Assembly: GCF_001687365.1 (NCBI RefSeq)
Contig: NZ_LGLV01000016.1
Location: 143,788 to 207,787 of the forward strand
Direction: 5' to 3'
From: Pararhizobium polonicum
GTDB lineage: Bacteria; Pseudomonadota; Alphaproteobacteria; Rhizobiales; Rhizobiaceae
Length of the DNA stretch: 64,000 bases
Below the pieces are notes generated by a model, which was given only the letters and a program-made list of their open reading frames with translations, did not search any database and was not told where the DNA came from. Of the stretch, positions 49,029 through 58,505 are shown in pieces. A program made the position numbers and the translations under genes. Positions within the stretch are counted from its first letter, which is position 1. Each line of letters opens with the position of its first letter.

Positions 49029-50522
49029 TTACCGGCTGCCGCCCCTGTCCCTCCAGGCTTGCAGCACGGCAGCGGAGCCATCCGAAAGCAACCGCGAAAG
49101 CGTATCGACAAGCCGGCCCCGGAAGGGAGCGTCGGCGCGAAGATCCTCGCCGAACACCTCCGCAAACCCCAGAAAGGCCGCAACGATCTTTTCCGGATCG
49201 TTCAGCTGTTGCGTCGCAACCGCGATGCGCGCCGCCAGCGGATCGCGGACATCGATCGGCTTTCCAGCCTCGTCGATGCCGCGCGCGTACCGCATCCAGG
49301 CGGCAACGCCGAGCACCAGACGGTCATGCGACGCCCCTGCCGCGATGCGGTCGCGGATGGTTCCGAGCAGCCGCTGCGGCAGTTTCTGCGATCCGTCCAT
49401 GGCGATCTGCCACGTGCGATGCCGCAGCGCCGGGTTCCTGAAACGATCGATCAGCGCCTGGCGATAGGCAGGCAGATCGAAGCCGGCAAGCGAAGGCAGC
49501 GTCGGGGAAACCTCCTCGCGCATCAGCCCCTCGATCAACTCTTCCATGCCGGGCAAGGCCATCGCCTCCGCCACCGTCTCGGCGCCAGCAAGGAAACCGA
49601 GATAAGCGAGCGTCGAATGGCTGCCGTTCAGCAGCCGCAGCTTCATCGTCTCGAAGGCGGAAACGTCCGCGACGAACACGACACCCGCCGCTTCCCACGC
49701 GGGACGGCCGAGTGGAAAATCGTCCTCCACCACCCATTGTCGGAACGGTTCGGTCACCACCGGCCAGGCATCTTCCACGCCGAGAGCAGCAGCAATCGCC
49801 GTGCGGTCGGCATCGGTCGTCGCCGGAACGATGCGGTCGATCATGGTCGACGGCGAAGCAACATCCGCAACGAAGGCGGCAAGGCCCGGATCGCGCATTT
49901 CGGCAAAACGGGTGACGACGCGCTTCAGCACATGGCCGTTCGATGGGAGATTGTCGCAGGACAGAAGCGTGAATGCGGGCACGCCTGCCGCCCTCCTGCG
50001 GGCCAGCGCCTCGACAAGGAAGCCGACGGCCGATTTCGGCGCCGCCGGGTTTTCCAGATCGTGCAGAACATCCGGATGGTTTTCATCCAGCGCGCCGGTC
50101 GCCGGATTATGGCAATAGCCTTTCTCCGTCACCGTCAGAGAGACGATGCGCGTCGCCGGGTCAGACATCCGCGCCAGCACGGCTTGCGGATTTTCCGGCG
50201 CAACGAGGGTTTCCACAACGCTGCCGATGACGCGCAGATGCGCGCCCTGCCCGTCCTGAACCTTCAGCGTGTAAAGCCCATCCTGCGGCGCCAGCGCATC
50301 GCGGGTCTCGGCGCTGCGCAGCGACACGCCGCAGATGCCCCAGGAGAGGTCCCGCGCCAGAACGTCGTCGGTAAACACGGCCTGATGCGCCCGGTGGAAG
50401 GCCCCGATGCCGAGATGGACGATGCCAATGGTCACCTTCGTCCGGTCGTAACCGGGCTTTTCGATCGTTTCCGGCAGTTGCGGCAATGTCTGGCTGGACA
50501 GTCTCATCATTGGGCTCATCAT
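49029..50522 (-). CDS. Mannitol dehydrogenase-family oxidoreductase, probable D-fructuronate reductase (UxuB-like)
   Basis: A 497-residue polyol dehydrogenase. The N-terminal Rossmann segment is GIVHLGIGAFHRAHQAVFTDD; further motifs are TVTEKGYCHNPATGALD, LSCDNLPSNGHVLK and the catalytic Lys region FETMKLRLLNGSHSTLAYLG. The family includes mannitol dehydrogenase and fructuronate reductase; UxaC and UxuA in the same locus favour fructuronate to mannonate reduction. The ATG at 50522 overlaps the permease stop by 4 bases; ATGs at 50510 and 50507 are alternatives. No good ribosome site is seen for any of them, as expected for a coupled start. Confidence 0.85.
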   Translation of the reverse strand: MMSPMMRLSSQTLPQLPETIEKPGYDRTKVTIGIVHLGIGAFHRAHQAVFTDDVLARDLSWGICGVSLRSAETRDALAPQDGLYTLKVQDGQGAHLRVIGSVVETLVAPENPQAVLARMSDPATRIVSLTVTEKGYCHNPATGALDENHPDVLHDLENPAAPKSAVGFLVEALARRRAAGVPAFTLLSCDNLPSNGHVLKRVVTRFAEMRDPGLAAFVADVASPSTMIDRIVPATTDADRTAIAAALGVEDAWPVVTEPFRQWVVEDDFPLGRPAWEAAGVVFVADVSAFETMKLRLLNGSHSTLAYLGFLAGAETVAEAMALPGMEELIEGLMREEVSPTLPSLAGFDLPAYRQALIDRFRNPALRHRTWQIAMDGSQKLPQRLLGTIRDRIAAGASHDRLVLGVAAWMRYARGIDEAGKPIDVRDPLAARIAVATQQLNDPEKIVAAFLGFAEVFGEDLRADAPFRGRLVDTLSRLLSDGSAAVLQAWRDRGGSR

Positions 50523-51361
50523 GTGGCGGGTTGCTGTTTGGCGCGGGCAACGATCTGCGAGGGGTTGACGAACTGCAGGGCGAGGATCAGCCAGAACAGT
50601 GTCGTTACCATATAGATCACCGCCATGGCATCGATCGATTGGCCGGCGCGAACGCCGGAGGCAAAGACGGCGTAGTACAGCGATACCACCAGCGTCTGGC
50701 TGGTCGGCCCGGCGATCAGGAAGGTCAGTTCGAACATGGCGATGGTGCGCACCAGCACCAGCAGCAGCGCCGCCAGCATGCCCGGCAGCAGCAGCGGCAG
50801 GAGAATGCGCAGGAACAGGCTGCCCGTCCCGGCGCCGAAGACACGCGCCGCCGCCTCGATGCGCGGATCGATCTGCTCGATGAACGGGATCATCACCAGA
50901 ACCACGAAGGGCAGCGACGGCACGAGATTGATCAGCACCACGCCCCAGAAGGAGCCGCCAAGGCCAAGCTGATACAGCACTGTTGCCAAGGGAATGCCGT
51001 AGGTCAGCGGCGGAATGAGCAGCGGCAAGAGGAAGAGCAGCACGACGATACGCTTGCCCGGAAAATCCCGCCGCGCCAGCGCATAGGCCGTTGTGACGCC
51101 CAGAAGGCCGGAAATGATCACCACGGTGAACACCACCTGGAAGGTGACGAGCACGACGCTCGACAGCTGGAATTCCTTCCAGGCGCTGAAATACCATTTC
51201 GTCGTCAGCCCGACCGGCAGCCAGGTGCCGAGCCAGCGGGTGGCAAAGGAATTGACCACCACGGCGGCGATGACGCCGATAAGATTGAGGACGAACAGCC
51301 CGGCAACCGCCCAGACGGCGAAACGCCAGATCTTCGAGACAAGGCCCTGATCGCGGATCAT
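50519..51361 (-). CDS. ABC transporter permease (PotC-like), hexuronate locus
   Basis: A 280-residue inner-membrane protein with about six helices and an EAA loop (IEAAARVFGAGTGSLFLRILLPLLLPG). It pairs with the permease encoded 52 bases upstream and with the ATPase and binding protein of the same operon. The type is that of iron, polyamine or thiamine importers, but the catabolic genes around it suggest a uronate or a related sugar acid. Confidence 0.88.
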   Translation of the reverse strand: MIRDQGLVSKIWRFAVWAVAGLFVLNLIGVIAAVVVNSFATRWLGTWLPVGLTTKWYFSAWKEFQLSSVVLVTFQVVFTVVIISGLLGVTTAYALARRDFPGKRIVVLLFLLPLLIPPLTYGIPLATVLYQLGLGGSFWGVVLINLVPSLPFVVLVMIPFIEQIDPRIEAAARVFGAGTGSLFLRILLPLLLPGMLAALLLVLVRTIAMFELTFLIAGPTSQTLVVSLYYAVFASGVRAGQSIDAMAVIYMVTTLFWLILALQFVNPSQIVARAKQQPAT

Positions 51362-51413
51362 CGCTCAATCTCCCTGTATAGCTTGATAGCGAGGATGGGA
51401 TCTCTCATCGTCA

Positions 51414-52292
51414 TCACCCCTTCGTTCCGCCGGTCGGACCGCGATAGAACAGCGAGCGGCCGCCGAGCACGATCAGCACGACGATGAGTTCCACCGCCCC
51501 CATGATCATGGCGATCGCCGAGCCCAGCGAATGGTCATACTGCTCGAAGGCCGCCTGATAGGCCGCGATCGAAATCACCCGCGTCGGCCCCGCCGGCGCA
51601 CCGAGCAGGACGGCGGAGGGAAAGACCGCGAACGCCTGCACGAAGGCGAGGCAGAAGGTCACGGCAAGCCCCGGCACCAGCAGCGGCAGGAACACCCTGA
51701 GAAACCGCTGGCGCGGACTGGCGCCGAGAGTGGCCGCCGCCTGCTCGATCGCCGGATCAATGCCGGTCACGTAGGACAGCGTCAAAAGGAAAGCGAAGGG
51801 AAAACCGGTGATCACCAGCGAGGCAAACACGCCCCAGTAATTGTTGGTAAGCTTCACCGGTCCATCCAGCAGACCGACGAGGATCAGCACCCGGTTGAAC
51901 CAGCCCTGCGGCCCGAGGAAGGTGAGAAGCCCGTCGGCCACGAAGACGGTACCGAGCGTGATCGGCAGGACGAGGATCGTCGTCAGCAACCGCTGCCGCG
52001 TCATCAGCCGGACGCGAAAGGCAATCGGCACGGCGAAGGCCAGATTGACGATCGTCACGGGCAGCGCCAGCCAGAGGGTGGCGGCGATGGTGCGGTACTG
52101 GAACGGATCGCTGAAGAAAGTCGCGTAGTTCGCATACCACGCCCCTTCCTTCGGCATCAGCGAATCGGCGAGCCCGTAGAAAAAGGGATAGATGAACAGC
52201 CCGAGCATGACGGCAAGCCCCGGCAGGACCAGCAGCGTCGTTCCATCGAACCCGCGAGCCGCAAGCCGGGCGCGAAGCGACGGCGTGCTCAT
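51414..52292 (-). CDS. ABC transporter permease (PotB-like), hexuronate locus
   Basis: A 292-residue inner-membrane protein with about six helices and an EAA loop (IEQAAATLGASPRQRFLRVFLPLLVPG). Its ATG overlaps the end of the ATPase gene by four bases. It forms the translocation path with the permease at 50519-51361. Ligand unknown; see the binding protein at 53637-54812. Confidence 0.88.
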   Translation of the reverse strand: MSTPSLRARLAARGFDGTTLLVLPGLAVMLGLFIYPFFYGLADSLMPKEGAWYANYATFFSDPFQYRTIAATLWLALPVTIVNLAFAVPIAFRVRLMTRQRLLTTILVLPITLGTVFVADGLLTFLGPQGWFNRVLILVGLLDGPVKLTNNYWGVFASLVITGFPFAFLLTLSYVTGIDPAIEQAAATLGASPRQRFLRVFLPLLVPGLAVTFCLAFVQAFAVFPSAVLLGAPAGPTRVISIAAYQAAFEQYDHSLGSAIAMIMGAVELIVVLIVLGGRSLFYRGPTGGTKG

Positions 52293-53389
52293 GCGCCTGC
52301 CCCCTTGAACACCAATGCCCGGCCGGCTGCCGGTTGCAACAGGGCGGACGCGCCACGCGGCAGGGCCTGTTCGGCGCGGAAATAAAGATCGGAACCATCG
52401 GCGGACCTTGCCATGCCGAAAAACGCGCGGCCGCGATATTCCATGCTGACCACGGTGGCAGGAATGCCATTGCCGTCATCGACCGCGACGAGGTCTTCGG
52501 GCCGCACCGACAGAACTGCAGCATCGCCCACCTGAAGCGGCTCGCGCATCGTGCCGGTCAGCCGGGCGCCGGCCACCTCGATCTGAGCCTCATCCCCGGA
52601 AACACCGGTCACCCGGCCGGCAATACGGGTGCGAAAGCCCATGAAATCGGCGACCTCGATATGGACCGGGCGCTGATAGAGATCCTGCGGTGAGCCGATC
52701 TGCATGATCCGCCCCTGACTCATGACGACGATCCGGTCGGCCAGCGACAGCGCTTCGTCCTGGTCGTGCGTGACGTAAATGGTCGTCGAGCCGATCTGGT
52801 CGTGAATGCCGCGGATTTCGGCGCGCATCTCAAGACGCAGCTTGGCATCGAGATTGGACAGCGGCTCATCCATCAGCACGACCGGCGGACGGATGACGAT
52901 GGCGCGCGCAATCGCCACGCGCTGCTGCTGGCCGCCGGAGAGTTGCCCCGGCAGCTTGTCGATCTGGCTTTCCAGCCTGACCAGCGCCAAGGCCTGCTCG
53001 ATACGCCGGTCCGCCTCGCTGCCGCGAATGCCCTGCATGGTCAGTCCGAAACCGACATTGCGGCGCACGCTCATATGCGGAAACAGCGCGTAGCTCTGGA
53101 ACACCATGCCGAAGCCGCGCTTTTCCGGCTCCAGCTGGTCGATCCGATTGCCGCCCAGCCGGATTTCGCCACCTGAAAGGGCCAGAAGCCCCGCCACGCA
53201 ATTCAGCGCCGTCGACTTGCCGCAACCCGAAGGTCCGAGAAGCGCGATGAATTCGCCCGGCTCGATGGAGAGATCGATGCCGTCGAGCGCGGTGTAAGCA
53301 CCGAACGAGCGGCGCAGACCATCCAGTTCAAGACGGGTGGTCTGTTTCGGCGAAAGCGCTGTCGCTCCGTTCTGAACCGGCAAATTCAA
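52289..53389 (-). CDS. ABC transporter ATP-binding protein (PotA/MalK-like), hexuronate locus
   Basis: A 366-residue ATPase with Walker A GPSGCGKST, Q-loop VFQSYALFPHM, signature QLSGGQQQRVAIARAI, Walker B VVLMDEPLSNLD and switch His in YVTHDQDEAL, plus a C-terminal TOBE domain. The start is TTG at 53389: AAGGAG lies 6 bases ahead of it, while the longer frame (TTG at 53422) contains that ribosome site inside it. It energises the importer of this locus. Confidence 0.9.
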   Translation of the reverse strand: MNLPVQNGATALSPKQTTRLELDGLRRSFGAYTALDGIDLSIEPGEFIALLGPSGCGKSTALNCVAGLLALSGGEIRLGGNRIDQLEPEKRGFGMVFQSYALFPHMSVRRNVGFGLTMQGIRGSEADRRIEQALALVRLESQIDKLPGQLSGGQQQRVAIARAIVIRPPVVLMDEPLSNLDAKLRLEMRAEIRGIHDQIGSTTIYVTHDQDEALSLADRIVVMSQGRIMQIGSPQDLYQRPVHIEVADFMGFRTRIAGRVTGVSGDEAQIEVAGARLTGTMREPLQVGDAAVLSVRPEDLVAVDDGNGIPATVVSMEYRGRAFFGMARSADGSDLYFRAEQALPRGASALLQPAAGRALVFKGAGA

Positions 53390-53458
53390 GGGTGTCTCCT
53401 TCAAGTCTCGTGCATTCGGCAATTAGCGGGCTCGGATGGTTCAGAGGTTGGGAGGTTC

Positions 53459-53584
53459 CCCCCTCTGTCACTGCGTGACATCTCCCCCACAAGGGGGGAG
53501 ATCATTCTTTCGCTTATGCGCTCGAAGGCTTGCGGCTGATCTCCCCCCTTGTGGGGGAGATGTCGGCGCCGCCGACAGAGGGGG
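53459..53584. repeat. Intergenic palindromic repeat, family D
   Basis: Outer arms CCCCCTCTGTC (53459-53469) and GACAGAGGGGG (53574-53584) enclose two inverted 23-base blocks, ATCTCCCCCACAAGG... at 53480-53502 and its complement at 53539-53561. It lies between the binding-protein gene and the ATPase gene, again at the point in an ABC operon where expression usually steps down. Confidence 0.82.
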
Positions 53585-53636
53585 TAATCCACCTCGATCG
53601 CCCAATCGTCCGAGTTCGTATCGAAGGAGCCGAGAC

Positions 53637-54812
53637 TCAGCCCTTCGACGCGCCGATCTGTTCGTCCCAGATCCGGAACGCATCGACGATGCGGGCTGGA
53701 TCGAGCGGCACTTCCAGCGGATTGTTGGCAATCCAGTCCGCATATTCCGGACGGCCGAATTCCTTGATGGCGTCCTGGCTTTCCTGCGGCGCCATCTCGA
53801 GCGTCACGTCCTTCACCGCCGGACCCGGATAGAAATAGCCCTGGTCATAGGCAATTGCCTGCTGCTGCGGCTGCAGGATGAAGTTGATGATATCGAGCAA
53901 GACGGCGATCTTTTCGTCGGACACGCCCTTCGGAATGACCGCGTAATGCGCATCGGTCACCCAATGGAACCCGTCGAGCTTGCCGACTTTTGCCTCGGCC
54001 GGAACGATGCCGAGCGCCCGCGGGTTGATGTCCCAGCCGGTGGTCGAGACAACGATGTCGCGGGTGCCCTCGCCCAGTTCCTTCATCACCTGCGTCGTGC
54101 CGGTGCCGTAATATTCGATGTTCTCGCCCAGCGCCTTCAGGTATTCCCAGGTCTTGGCCCAGCCGTTGACCGGATCGTGCGGATCGCTGTCGCCGAGAAT
54201 ATAGGGAAGCCCCATCAGGAAGGTGCGGCCCGGACCGGAATTGGCCGGACGCGCATACATGAACTTCTTCGGATTGGCCTTGGTCCATTCGAGCAGTTCG
54301 GCAGCCGTCGTCGGTGGTGTCGGAACGCGGTCGGGAATATATTCGATCAGCGGACCGGACGGATAATAGGTGACGACGACGCCCTGATCCTTGGCCAGCG
54401 CCTGCATCTTGAAGGCCTGCGGCAGCAGGATGCTTTCGAGATTGGGCAGCTCGGCCTTGTGCTGGGCAAGATCCACCCACAGGCCCTGATCGAGCCCGGC
54501 AGCCAGAGCGTCCGTGCCGGTCAGCACGAGATCGATGTCGACCTTGCCGGCCGCCTGCTGCGCCTTGAGCTTCGACGGCAATTCCGGTGCCGGTGCCTTG
54601 GTGAAGGCAAAGCTCGAGACCCATTCCGGCTTTGCCGCCGCATAGTTCTCGAACATGCCCTGGGTCAGGGCCAGATTGCCGGCCACATCGACCACGGTGA
54701 TGGTCACCGGGCTTGCCGGCGCCTTCAGCTGTGCGAAAAGACGGCCAGGCATCATTCCCAGCCCCGTCATGCCGGCAACCCCGCCGACGAATGTCCTGCG
54801 TGTGATGTTCAT
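53637..54812 (-). CDS. ABC transporter substrate-binding protein, hexuronate locus, Tat signal
   Basis: A 391-residue periplasmic binding protein. The N-terminus NITRRTFVGGVAGMTGLG is a twin-arginine signal, with cleavage expected after a RLFAQ segment. The body is of the PotD/FbpA class. A GGAGGAG site precedes the ATG. It lies between UxaC (upstream) and the ATPase (downstream), so it probably binds a hexuronate or a derivative. This class of binding protein is unusual for uronates, which are mostly taken up by TRAP or MFS carriers, so the ligand is open. Confidence 0.85.
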   Translation of the reverse strand: MNITRRTFVGGVAGMTGLGMMPGRLFAQLKAPASPVTITVVDVAGNLALTQGMFENYAAAKPEWVSSFAFTKAPAPELPSKLKAQQAAGKVDIDLVLTGTDALAAGLDQGLWVDLAQHKAELPNLESILLPQAFKMQALAKDQGVVVTYYPSGPLIEYIPDRVPTPPTTAAELLEWTKANPKKFMYARPANSGPGRTFLMGLPYILGDSDPHDPVNGWAKTWEYLKALGENIEYYGTGTTQVMKELGEGTRDIVVSTTGWDINPRALGIVPAEAKVGKLDGFHWVTDAHYAVIPKGVSDEKIAVLLDIINFILQPQQQAIAYDQGYFYPGPAVKDVTLEMAPQESQDAIKEFGRPEYADWIANNPLEVPLDPARIVDAFRIWDEQIGASKG

Positions 54813-54873
54813 ATCGTTCTCCTCCCTTGTTGTGCGGCGGGCACCTCCTGCGCCACCCGGCCGCCGTATTGCC

Positions 54874-56274
54874 TCACAATCGATAGGCCCTCTTCGCAAG
54901 CCCGTAGGCGAGTTCGCCCGCCAGACCGAACGCCTCTTCCTCATCAAGGCGGTGATCGGCCACGAGCCGGGCCAGATAGGCGCAGTCCACCCGCCGCGCC
55001 ATGTCATGGCGAGCCGGGATCGACAGATAGGCGCGGGTATCGTCGTTGAAGCCCACGGTATTGTAGAAACCGGCGGTCTCGGTGGTCGTCTCGCGGAACC
55101 GCCGCATGCCCTCGGGACTGTCGAAGAACCACCAGGCCGGCCCAAGCTTCAGCGCCGGATAGTGCCCCGCAAGCGGTGCGAGTTCGCGCGAATAGGCGGT
55201 TTCGTCGAGCGTGAAGAGAATGACCGTCAGCTTCGGATCGTTGCCAACGGCATCGAGCAACGGCTTCAGCGCCAGCACGTAGTCGGTCACCTTCGGGATA
55301 TCGGCACCCTTGTCAGGCCCGAAATCCGCAAACAGCGACGGGTTGTGATTGCGATAGGAGCCCGGATGAATCTGCATCACCAGCCCGTCGTCCTGGCTCA
55401 TACGCGCCATCTCCGTCAGCATCTGGCCACGGAAGGCATCCGCCTCCGCTGCATCGGCGCGGCCCGCCAGCACCTTGGCAAACAGCGCCGCCGCATCGGC
55501 TTGCGACAGGTTTTCCGTCCGCGCCGTGGCGTGGCCATGATCCGTCGCCGTCGCGCCGCGCTGCTGGAAGAAAGCCCGCCGCGCCCGGTGCGCATTGAGA
55601 TAGCCGGCCCAGGTCGCCGCCTCGCCGGTCATGGCAAGCAGGCGCTCAAGATTCCCCGCAAAACCGGAGACTTGCGGATCGACCACGGCATCCGGCCGAT
55701 AGGTCGGCACCACCCGGCCATGCCATCCGGACGCGCGAACGGCATCATGATGGGCCAGATCGTCCAGCGCGCTATCGGTGGTGGCAATGACTTCGATGCC
55801 GAAACGGTCGAACAGCGCACGCGGCCGCATCTCCGGCGTGGCGATGGCAGCCTCGATCCGATCGAACAGTACATCCGCCGTCTCCGGCGACAGCCTCTGC
55901 GTAATGCCGAACACCGTTTCCAGCGAATGCTCGAACCAGAGCCGCGTCGGCGTGCCGGCAAACAGATGAAAATGCTTGGCGAACAGCCGCCATATCGTGC
56001 GCGGGTTCGTCTCGACAGCCTCGCCGCTGCGCCGGGCCACACCCAGATCCTGCAGCTTCACGCCCTGCGAATAGAGCATGCGCGTGGCATAGTGATCCGG
56101 GGTGATGAACAATGCCGCCGGATCCGGAAACGGCTTGTCCTGTGCATACCAGGATGGATCCGTATGGCCATGCGGCGATACGATCGGCAATCCGGCAACG
56201 GCTTCATAAAGGCGCCGTGCGATCGCCCTTGTACCGGGCTCGGCCGGAAATAGCCTGTCGGGGTGCAATGCCAT
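54874..56274 (-). CDS. uxaC: Uronate (glucuronate) isomerase
   Basis: A 466-residue amidohydrolase-superfamily enzyme that isomerises D-glucuronate to D-fructuronate (and galacturonate to tagaturonate). Motifs: LPIVSPHGHTDPSWYA with metal His residues near 34-36, and later the QIHPGSYRNHN and GFNDDTRAYLSIPARHD segments typical of UxaC. An AGGAGGAG site lies ahead of the ATG at 56274. It is the first gene of the minus-strand operon continuing into the ABC importer and UxuB-like gene, and divergent from the GntR regulator. Confidence 0.93.
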   Translation of the reverse strand: MALHPDRLFPAEPGTRAIARRLYEAVAGLPIVSPHGHTDPSWYAQDKPFPDPAALFITPDHYATRMLYSQGVKLQDLGVARRSGEAVETNPRTIWRLFAKHFHLFAGTPTRLWFEHSLETVFGITQRLSPETADVLFDRIEAAIATPEMRPRALFDRFGIEVIATTDSALDDLAHHDAVRASGWHGRVVPTYRPDAVVDPQVSGFAGNLERLLAMTGEAATWAGYLNAHRARRAFFQQRGATATDHGHATARTENLSQADAAALFAKVLAGRADAAEADAFRGQMLTEMARMSQDDGLVMQIHPGSYRNHNPSLFADFGPDKGADIPKVTDYVLALKPLLDAVGNDPKLTVILFTLDETAYSRELAPLAGHYPALKLGPAWWFFDSPEGMRRFRETTTETAGFYNTVGFNDDTRAYLSIPARHDMARRVDCAYLARLVADHRLDEEEAFGLAGELAYGLAKRAYRL

Positions 56275-56320
56275 TCCGTTTCGCTCCTCCTGCGTCATGT
56301 CTTGGCAACGTGGCGCAACT

Positions 56321-56336
56321 GATATACTAATATTCA
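56321..56336. promoter_or_regulatory. AT-rich dyad between uxaC and the GntR regulator (candidate operator)
   Basis: GATATACTAATATTC sits in the middle of a 90-base divergent intergenic region and has partial twofold symmetry (ATAT/ATAT), the kind of site a GntR dimer might bind to control both directions. The symmetry is imperfect, so this is tentative. Confidence 0.3.
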
Positions 56337-56364
56337 CAACAGTGTCAACGCTTCGAGAATATCC

Positions 56365-57087
56365 ATGCCCCCATCCCCCCGCAGCACCGTCGCCGTTCCC
56401 TTCCTGGCGGAACCGGCCGGCACGAGACTTCGCCGCGTGACGGCCGGGTCTGCAATCTATGAACGGCTGCATTCGGCCATCGTCTCGCTGCAGATGCCGC
56501 CCGGCATGCCGCTGCAGGAAAAGCGGATCGCGGAAGAGTTCGGCGTCAGCCGCACGCCGGTACGCGAAGCCCTGCTGCGGCTGGCGGAGGCGGGCCTTGT
56601 CGATATCTTCCCCCAGTCGGGTACCTTCGTGTCGCCGGTTCCTGTCGCCGCCATCCCCGAGGCCGTGGTCATCCGCAAAGCGCTAGAGGGCACGACGGTG
56701 GAGACGGCGACCGTGAACGCCACAGCAGCCGATATTGCCCGGCTCGACGCCATCATCGCCCGCCAGCGCGTCCACGCCGCCCATAACGAGACCTCGCTGT
56801 TCCACGAGCAGGACGAGGCCTTTCACGAGGCGATCGCCGGCATTGCCGGCTACCCCGGCATCTGGACCATCCTGAAGACCGTCAAGGTGCAGATCGACCG
56901 GGCCCGGCGGCTGACCCTGCCGGGGCTCGGCCGCATGGATACGGTGATCGAGGAACATGTGACGATCCGCGATGCCATCGCCGCCCACGACATCGAAAGC
57001 GCCCGCGCCGCGATGATGCGCCATCTGAGTGCCGTCATCCCCGACGTCGCCGAATTGCGTCTCATGCATCCGGACTATTTCTGCTGA
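56365..57087 (+). CDS. GntR-family (FCD) regulator of the hexuronate locus
   Basis: A 240-residue regulator with a winged helix containing LQEKRIAEEFGVSRTPVREALLRLAEAGLV (about residues 51-80) and an FCD domain with the metal-site His residues (FHEQDEAFHEAI and EEHVTIRDAI). By position it is the UxuR/ExuR equivalent, sensing a uronate pathway intermediate. uxuA follows 40 bases downstream on the same strand. Confidence 0.88.
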   Translation: MPPSPRSTVAVPFLAEPAGTRLRRVTAGSAIYERLHSAIVSLQMPPGMPLQEKRIAEEFGVSRTPVREALLRLAEAGLVDIFPQSGTFVSPVPVAAIPEAVVIRKALEGTTVETATVNATAADIARLDAIIARQRVHAAHNETSLFHEQDEAFHEAIAGIAGYPGIWTILKTVKVQIDRARRLTLPGLGRMDTVIEEHVTIRDAIAAHDIESARAAMMRHLSAVIPDVAELRLMHPDYFC

Positions 57088-57127
57088 ACGGCAAGAAGAA
57101 CGAAAACAACGGGAGGACGAGACAGGC

Positions 57128-58315
57128 ATGCGTCAGGGATGGAGATGGTTCGGGCCGGATGCGCCGGTAACGCTGGATGACGTGCGCCAGACCGGAGCGA
57201 CCAATATCGTTTCGGCGCTGCATCACGTGCCGATCGGCCGCGCCTGGACGGAAAGTGAGGTCCGGGAGCGACAGGCCCTGATCGAAACCACCCCGCCGGG
57301 CCGCTCGAAGCTTACATGGTCCGTTATCGAAAGCATTCCCATCCCCGATGCCGTCAAGCGCACCGGCGGCAAGGCCAAGGCGGAGATCGAAGCCTGGATC
57401 GCCAGCCTTGAGGCCGTCGCCGCCTGCGGCATCAACATCATCTGCTACAATTTCATGCCGGTGGTCGACTGGACCCGCACGGAGCTGGACTTCGTCACGC
57501 CGACGGGTGCGACCGCCATGCGTTTCGATCACGAACGCTTCGCCGCCTTCGATCTTTTCGTACTGAGGCGGCCGGGGGCGGAAAACGGCTATTCGGATGA
57601 AGACCGGGCTCGGGCAAAGACCGTTTTCGAGGCGATGCCCGAAGCCGAAATGGCGGAAATCACCCGCATCATCACCTCCGCCCTGCCCGGCTCGACCACC
57701 GAGCCGATGACCGTTCCCGGCTTTCGCGAAAAGCTCGCCGCCTATGACGGCATCGATGCCAAGCGTCTTCGCCGGCACCTGATCGAATTTCTCGAAGCCG
57801 TCACTCCGGCCGCGCAAGCCCGCGGCGTCAAGCTGACCCTCCACCCCGACGACCCGCCGCGCCCGCTGTTCGGCCTGCCGCGCATCGCATCAACGGCCGA
57901 CGACTACGCCGCCCTGTTTGACGCCGTACCGTCAGAAGCGAACGGCATGTGCTTTTGCACCGGCAGCCTCGGTGTCCGCGCCGACAATGACCTGCCTGCC
58001 ATCGCCCGCCGCTTTGCAGCGCGCATCCATTTCGCCCATCTGCGCGCCACCCGCCGCGAAGGCGACGGCCGCAGCTTCCACGAAAGCGCCCATCTCGACG
58101 GCGACGTGGACATGGTGGCGGTGCTCAAGGAACTCGTCACCGAGGATCGCCGCCGCTCGCCTGAAAACACCATCGTCTTCCGCTCCGACCACGGCCACCG
58201 CATGCTCGACGATCTGGCAAAGACAGTCACCCCCGGCTACCCCGCTATCGGCCGCCTGCGCGGCCTCGCAGAATTGCGCGGCATCCTGCATGCGCTGGAC
58301 GCGCGGCCCGACTGA
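57128..58315 (+). CDS. uxuA: Mannonate dehydratase
   Basis: A 395-residue TIM-barrel enzyme that dehydrates D-mannonate to 2-keto-3-deoxygluconate. It opens with RQGWRWFGPDAPVTLDDVRQ, the start typical of UxuA, and contains ICYNFMPVVDWTRTEL, KLTLHPDDPPRPLFGLPRI, CFCTGSLGVRAD and a C-terminal RSDHGHRMLDD, which hold the metal and substrate ligands. With UxaC and the UxuB-like reductase it completes glucuronate to KDG; KdgK and Eda are not in the window. The ATG at 57128 has an AGGACGAGA region upstream. Confidence 0.94.
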   Translation: MRQGWRWFGPDAPVTLDDVRQTGATNIVSALHHVPIGRAWTESEVRERQALIETTPPGRSKLTWSVIESIPIPDAVKRTGGKAKAEIEAWIASLEAVAACGINIICYNFMPVVDWTRTELDFVTPTGATAMRFDHERFAAFDLFVLRRPGAENGYSDEDRARAKTVFEAMPEAEMAEITRIITSALPGSTTEPMTVPGFREKLAAYDGIDAKRLRRHLIEFLEAVTPAAQARGVKLTLHPDDPPRPLFGLPRIASTADDYAALFDAVPSEANGMCFCTGSLGVRADNDLPAIARRFAARIHFAHLRATRREGDGRSFHESAHLDGDVDMVAVLKELVTEDRRRSPENTIVFRSDHGHRMLDDLAKTVTPGYPAIGRLRGLAELRGILHALDARPD

Positions 58316-58505
58316 GCAAGACATGGACGTCCGACAGCACGGTCGTCCGCCGTCCTTTCCGCGATCACGGCGCCGATACGGCGAAATCGGCGCTGTTCAG
58401 GGCAAAATTGAAAGCCGCCACAACAACGCGTATTTTCAACATGATTGTGCCGCACACGGATATCGCATAAAGACGCCGAAACGTAAGCATTGTCGGAAAC
58501 CGGTT

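Noticed and set aside
49029..51368. A 779-codon frame extending the UxuB-like gene upstream
   Set aside because: The first 280 codons overlap the permease gene in another frame. The dehydrogenase proper begins near 50522.
58323..58505. N-terminal extension of the KpsM-like permease from an ATG at 58323
   Set aside because: The added 61 residues are Arg/His-rich and unlike the family; length from the TTG at 58506 matches KpsM proteins.
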